DNA of 64,000 nucleotides, taken from positions 44,876-108,875 of the forward strand of contig JAFRXL010000005.1 in assembly GCA_017441505.1 (NCBI GenBank), written 5' to 3'. The translations under genes and the position numbers were made by a program. Below are positions 63,176-64,000 of the stretch, in pieces (positions within the stretch are counted from its first letter, which is position 1; every line of letters begins with the position of its first letter). Under the pieces are notes generated by a model. The model worked only from the letters and a program-made list of their open reading frames with translations, was not told the DNA's origin and did no database searches. This DNA comes from Ruminococcus sp. Its GTDB lineage: Bacteria > Bacillota > Clostridia > Oscillospirales > Ruminococcaceae.

Positions 63176-63376
63176 AAAAGTGCTATGCAATTGTTTTGGG
63201 AAATGGCAGTTTAAACCCGCAACTTTAATTGAATAGTATTTTCACACAAAATGACGAGAAAGCTGTTTAGTCCTATTCAGTTTTCAAGTTGCTGAGGGAA
63301 GCGTGACCGATCGAAAAAGGAGAACGCTTCACCTCTTATTGTGTTATGTTCAGATATATATCGTCATAGCACTTTT
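63176..63376 (-). ncRNA. Probable stand-alone structured RNA of about 200 nt
   Basis: Minus-strand transcript predicted from the promoter at 63379-63407; the start falls at the edge of a 12-base terminal stem (63365-63376 with 63176-63187, perfect). Inside are two hairpins: 63294-63304 with 63324-63335 (one bulge), and 63220-63236 with 63273-63291 (CAACTT..TGAATAG against CTATTCA..AAGTTG). So it is a three-way junction closed by its own ends. No protein frame fits. The size and end-pairing recall 6S or raiA RNAs, but I cannot assign a family. Confidence 0.6.
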
Positions 63377-63378
63377 AT

Positions 63379-63407
63379 ATTATAACACTAATGTTTAACA
63401 TTGTCAA
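63379..63407 (-). promoter_or_regulatory. Sigma-A promoter of the structured RNA
   Basis: Minus strand TTGACA (63407-63402), 17 bp, TATAAT (63384-63379): a perfect consensus. No protein start is served by it. Confidence 0.85.
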
Positions 63408-63417
63408 TATTTTTCTT

Positions 63418-63454
63418 AGAGCATTCAGAAATTATTTTCTGGATGCTCTTTTTT
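63418..63454 (+). terminator. Strong plus-strand terminator
   Basis: GAGCATTCAGAAA (63419-63431) pairs with TTTCTGGATGCTC (63436-63448), then T. The only upstream plus-strand gene is the initiator tRNA 250 bases away, so it may end tRNA read-through or shield against the incoming element. Confidence 0.85.
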
Positions 63455-63468
63455 ATTCTCTTGGCAAT

Positions 63469-63494
63469 TATTACTAATTGGAAGTATTACTAAT
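63469..63494 (+). repeat. Direct repeat TATTACTAAT
   Basis: Two copies of TATTACTAAT (63469-63478 and 63485-63494), 16-bp period, near the start of the mobile-element region. Confidence 0.5.
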
Positions 63495-63574
63495 ATGCTT
63501 CTCTTTGTCTATAAAGCGGAATTATATTTTTTAGTGATACTTTTTGCCGGATTTTTTGCCTAAATAATATAGAG

Positions 63575-63792
63575 GGGTAAATAATACCCGGATTTTCAAA
63601 CTACAACAAAAAGTCGCAGCCACGCTGCTCTGGTTCAAGGATTTGCCTGAAAAGGCAAATCACTAAATAGCAAGCACTGCGTTTGGATAGCCATTTTGAA
63701 AAAATGCCTATCAAACACGTTTGCTTGTTGAGGGAAAAATCCCCAAACCCCTTGAAGGAAATTCTAACGAATTTCAAAGCGGAATGCTCCGC
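63575..63792. other. oriT-like hairpin cluster
   Basis: Successive hairpins before a MobC-like gene: GGGTA/TACCC (63575-63589), GATTTGCC/GGCAAATC (63640-63661), a long bulged hairpin at 63669-63729 whose inner arms (GTTTGGATAG and CTATCAAAC) surround CATTTT/AAAATG, GAAATTC/GAATTTC (63758-63775) and GCGGA/TCCGC (63779-63792). Such arrays upstream of mobC are typical of transfer origins of integrative mobilisable elements. The nick site is not identified. Confidence 0.6.
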
Positions 63793-63818
63793 AAAAATAA
63801 AGAAAGGAAATGAAAATT

Positions 63819-64000
63819 ATGGACGGAAACCGTAAGAGAAACATTCAAATCAATTTTCGTGTGGACGAAAAAGAGTATGAGTACATACTTAAAAAAGTTC
63901 AGCTTTCTGGAAAAAGAAATATGGCAAGCTACTTACGCTATATGGCAATGACCGGAAGAATAATGAATATTCAGCTTGAATATATAAAAAATACATCTGA
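63819..64000 (+). CDS. MobC-like relaxosome protein (N-terminal part, cut by window edge)
   Basis: First 60 residues are visible. The start reads NRKRNIQINFRVDEKEYEYI and continues NMASYLRYMAMTGRI, the ribbon-helix-helix opening of MobC-type accessory proteins that bind oriT and help the relaxase of mobilisable plasmids and integrative elements. SD AAAGGAAA precedes the ATG. A relaxase gene would be expected just beyond the window. Confidence 0.8.
   Translation, partial: MDGNRKRNIQINFRVDEKEYEYILKKVQLSGKRNMASYLRYMAMTGRIMNIQLEYIKNTS

Noticed and set aside
63208-63230. Partial resemblance to the tRNA-fMet 3' end (CCGCAAC) as an attachment-site duplicate
   Set aside because: Only about seven bases match, followed by a short AT-rich similarity; too little to call an att site.
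63220-63291. Remnant of an rRNA spacer
   Set aside because: The minus-strand sequence recalls rRNA spacer motifs, but no 16S, 23S or 5S sequence is present; the promoter and closing stem favour an independent RNA.

Overview
The window reads as the chromosome of a low-GC, Gram-positive, fibre-degrading anaerobe of the Ruminococcus type (Oscillospiraceae; closest in flavour to the R. flavefaciens group). The evidence is three secreted proteins with dockerin modules, a CE3-dockerin-CE15 double esterase, a dockerin-bearing SGNH hydrolase, a type III glutamine synthetase, an EFR1 flavodoxin/ferredoxin protein, and textbook sigma-A promoters (TTGACA, 17 bp, TATAAT) before most operons. The species assignment is an inference. 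No rRNA operon, CRISPR array, prophage or complete insertion sequence was seen.

Layout. 1-1685: end of a folate operon (folP fragment, folB-folK fusion, folA). 1790-2892: a left-handed beta-helix protein and tRNA-Arg(CCU). 2959-8991 (minus): cell-division operon ftsE-ftsX, two tandem coiled-coil/M23 murein hydrolases, then an S41-family protein that lacks the catalytic Ser and Lys. 9051-13701 (minus): CdaR-like regulator, argS, a DUF1934 protein, and a D-Ala-D-Ala ligase homologue with several active-site residues replaced. 14107-22061: a lipoprotein plus membrane acyltransferase pair, then two large secreted proteins with leucine-rich-repeat-like and transglutaminase-like domains; TTGTACAA palindromes sit upstream of both. 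22219-27958: DAHP synthase, CPA2 antiporter, patatin, P-type ATPase. 28002-35931: small HMA protein coupled to a 47-residue peptide, zinc-ribbon membrane protein, DUF4236 protein, AlbA_2 protein, TatD, a LacI-sensor/GGDEF fusion, and tandem YkuE-like phosphoesterases. 36136-47347: GSIII, EFR1 protein, cytidylate-kinase-like protein, ion transporter, thioesterase, Ca2+/Na+ antiporter, ABC-2 exporter, small envelope proteins. 47406-49235: tRNA-Arg(ACG), tRNA-Lys(UUU), dCMP deaminase, DUF4298 and HAD proteins. 49395-53192: two cellulosomal esterases, convergent. 53623-57678: methionine branch (metF, B12-reactivation domain as a separate protein, metH). 57777-62583: a redox/stress island (OhrR-like regulator, glutathione peroxidase, radical SAM protein, flavodoxin; ArsR regulator with a C_GCAxxG_C_C protein; aldo/keto reductase). 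63094-64000: initiator tRNA-Met, a probable stand-alone structured RNA gene on the minus strand, and the start of a mobilisable element (oriT-like hairpins and a MobC-like gene cut by the right edge).

How it fits together. FtsE/FtsX should switch the two M23 hydrolases at the septum, with the inactive S41 protein as a possible scaffold. The folate genes and the metF/metH cluster share one-carbon metabolism. The dockerin proteins would be displayed on a cell-surface cellulosome whose scaffoldin is not in this window.

Most unusual items: the minus-strand RNA gene at about 63176-63376 whose sigma-A promoter starts transcription at the edge of a 12-bp closing stem; the degenerate S41 and Ddl homologues; the shared palindromes before the transglutaminase-like proteins; and a possible three-stem leader RNA before the aldo/keto reductase.
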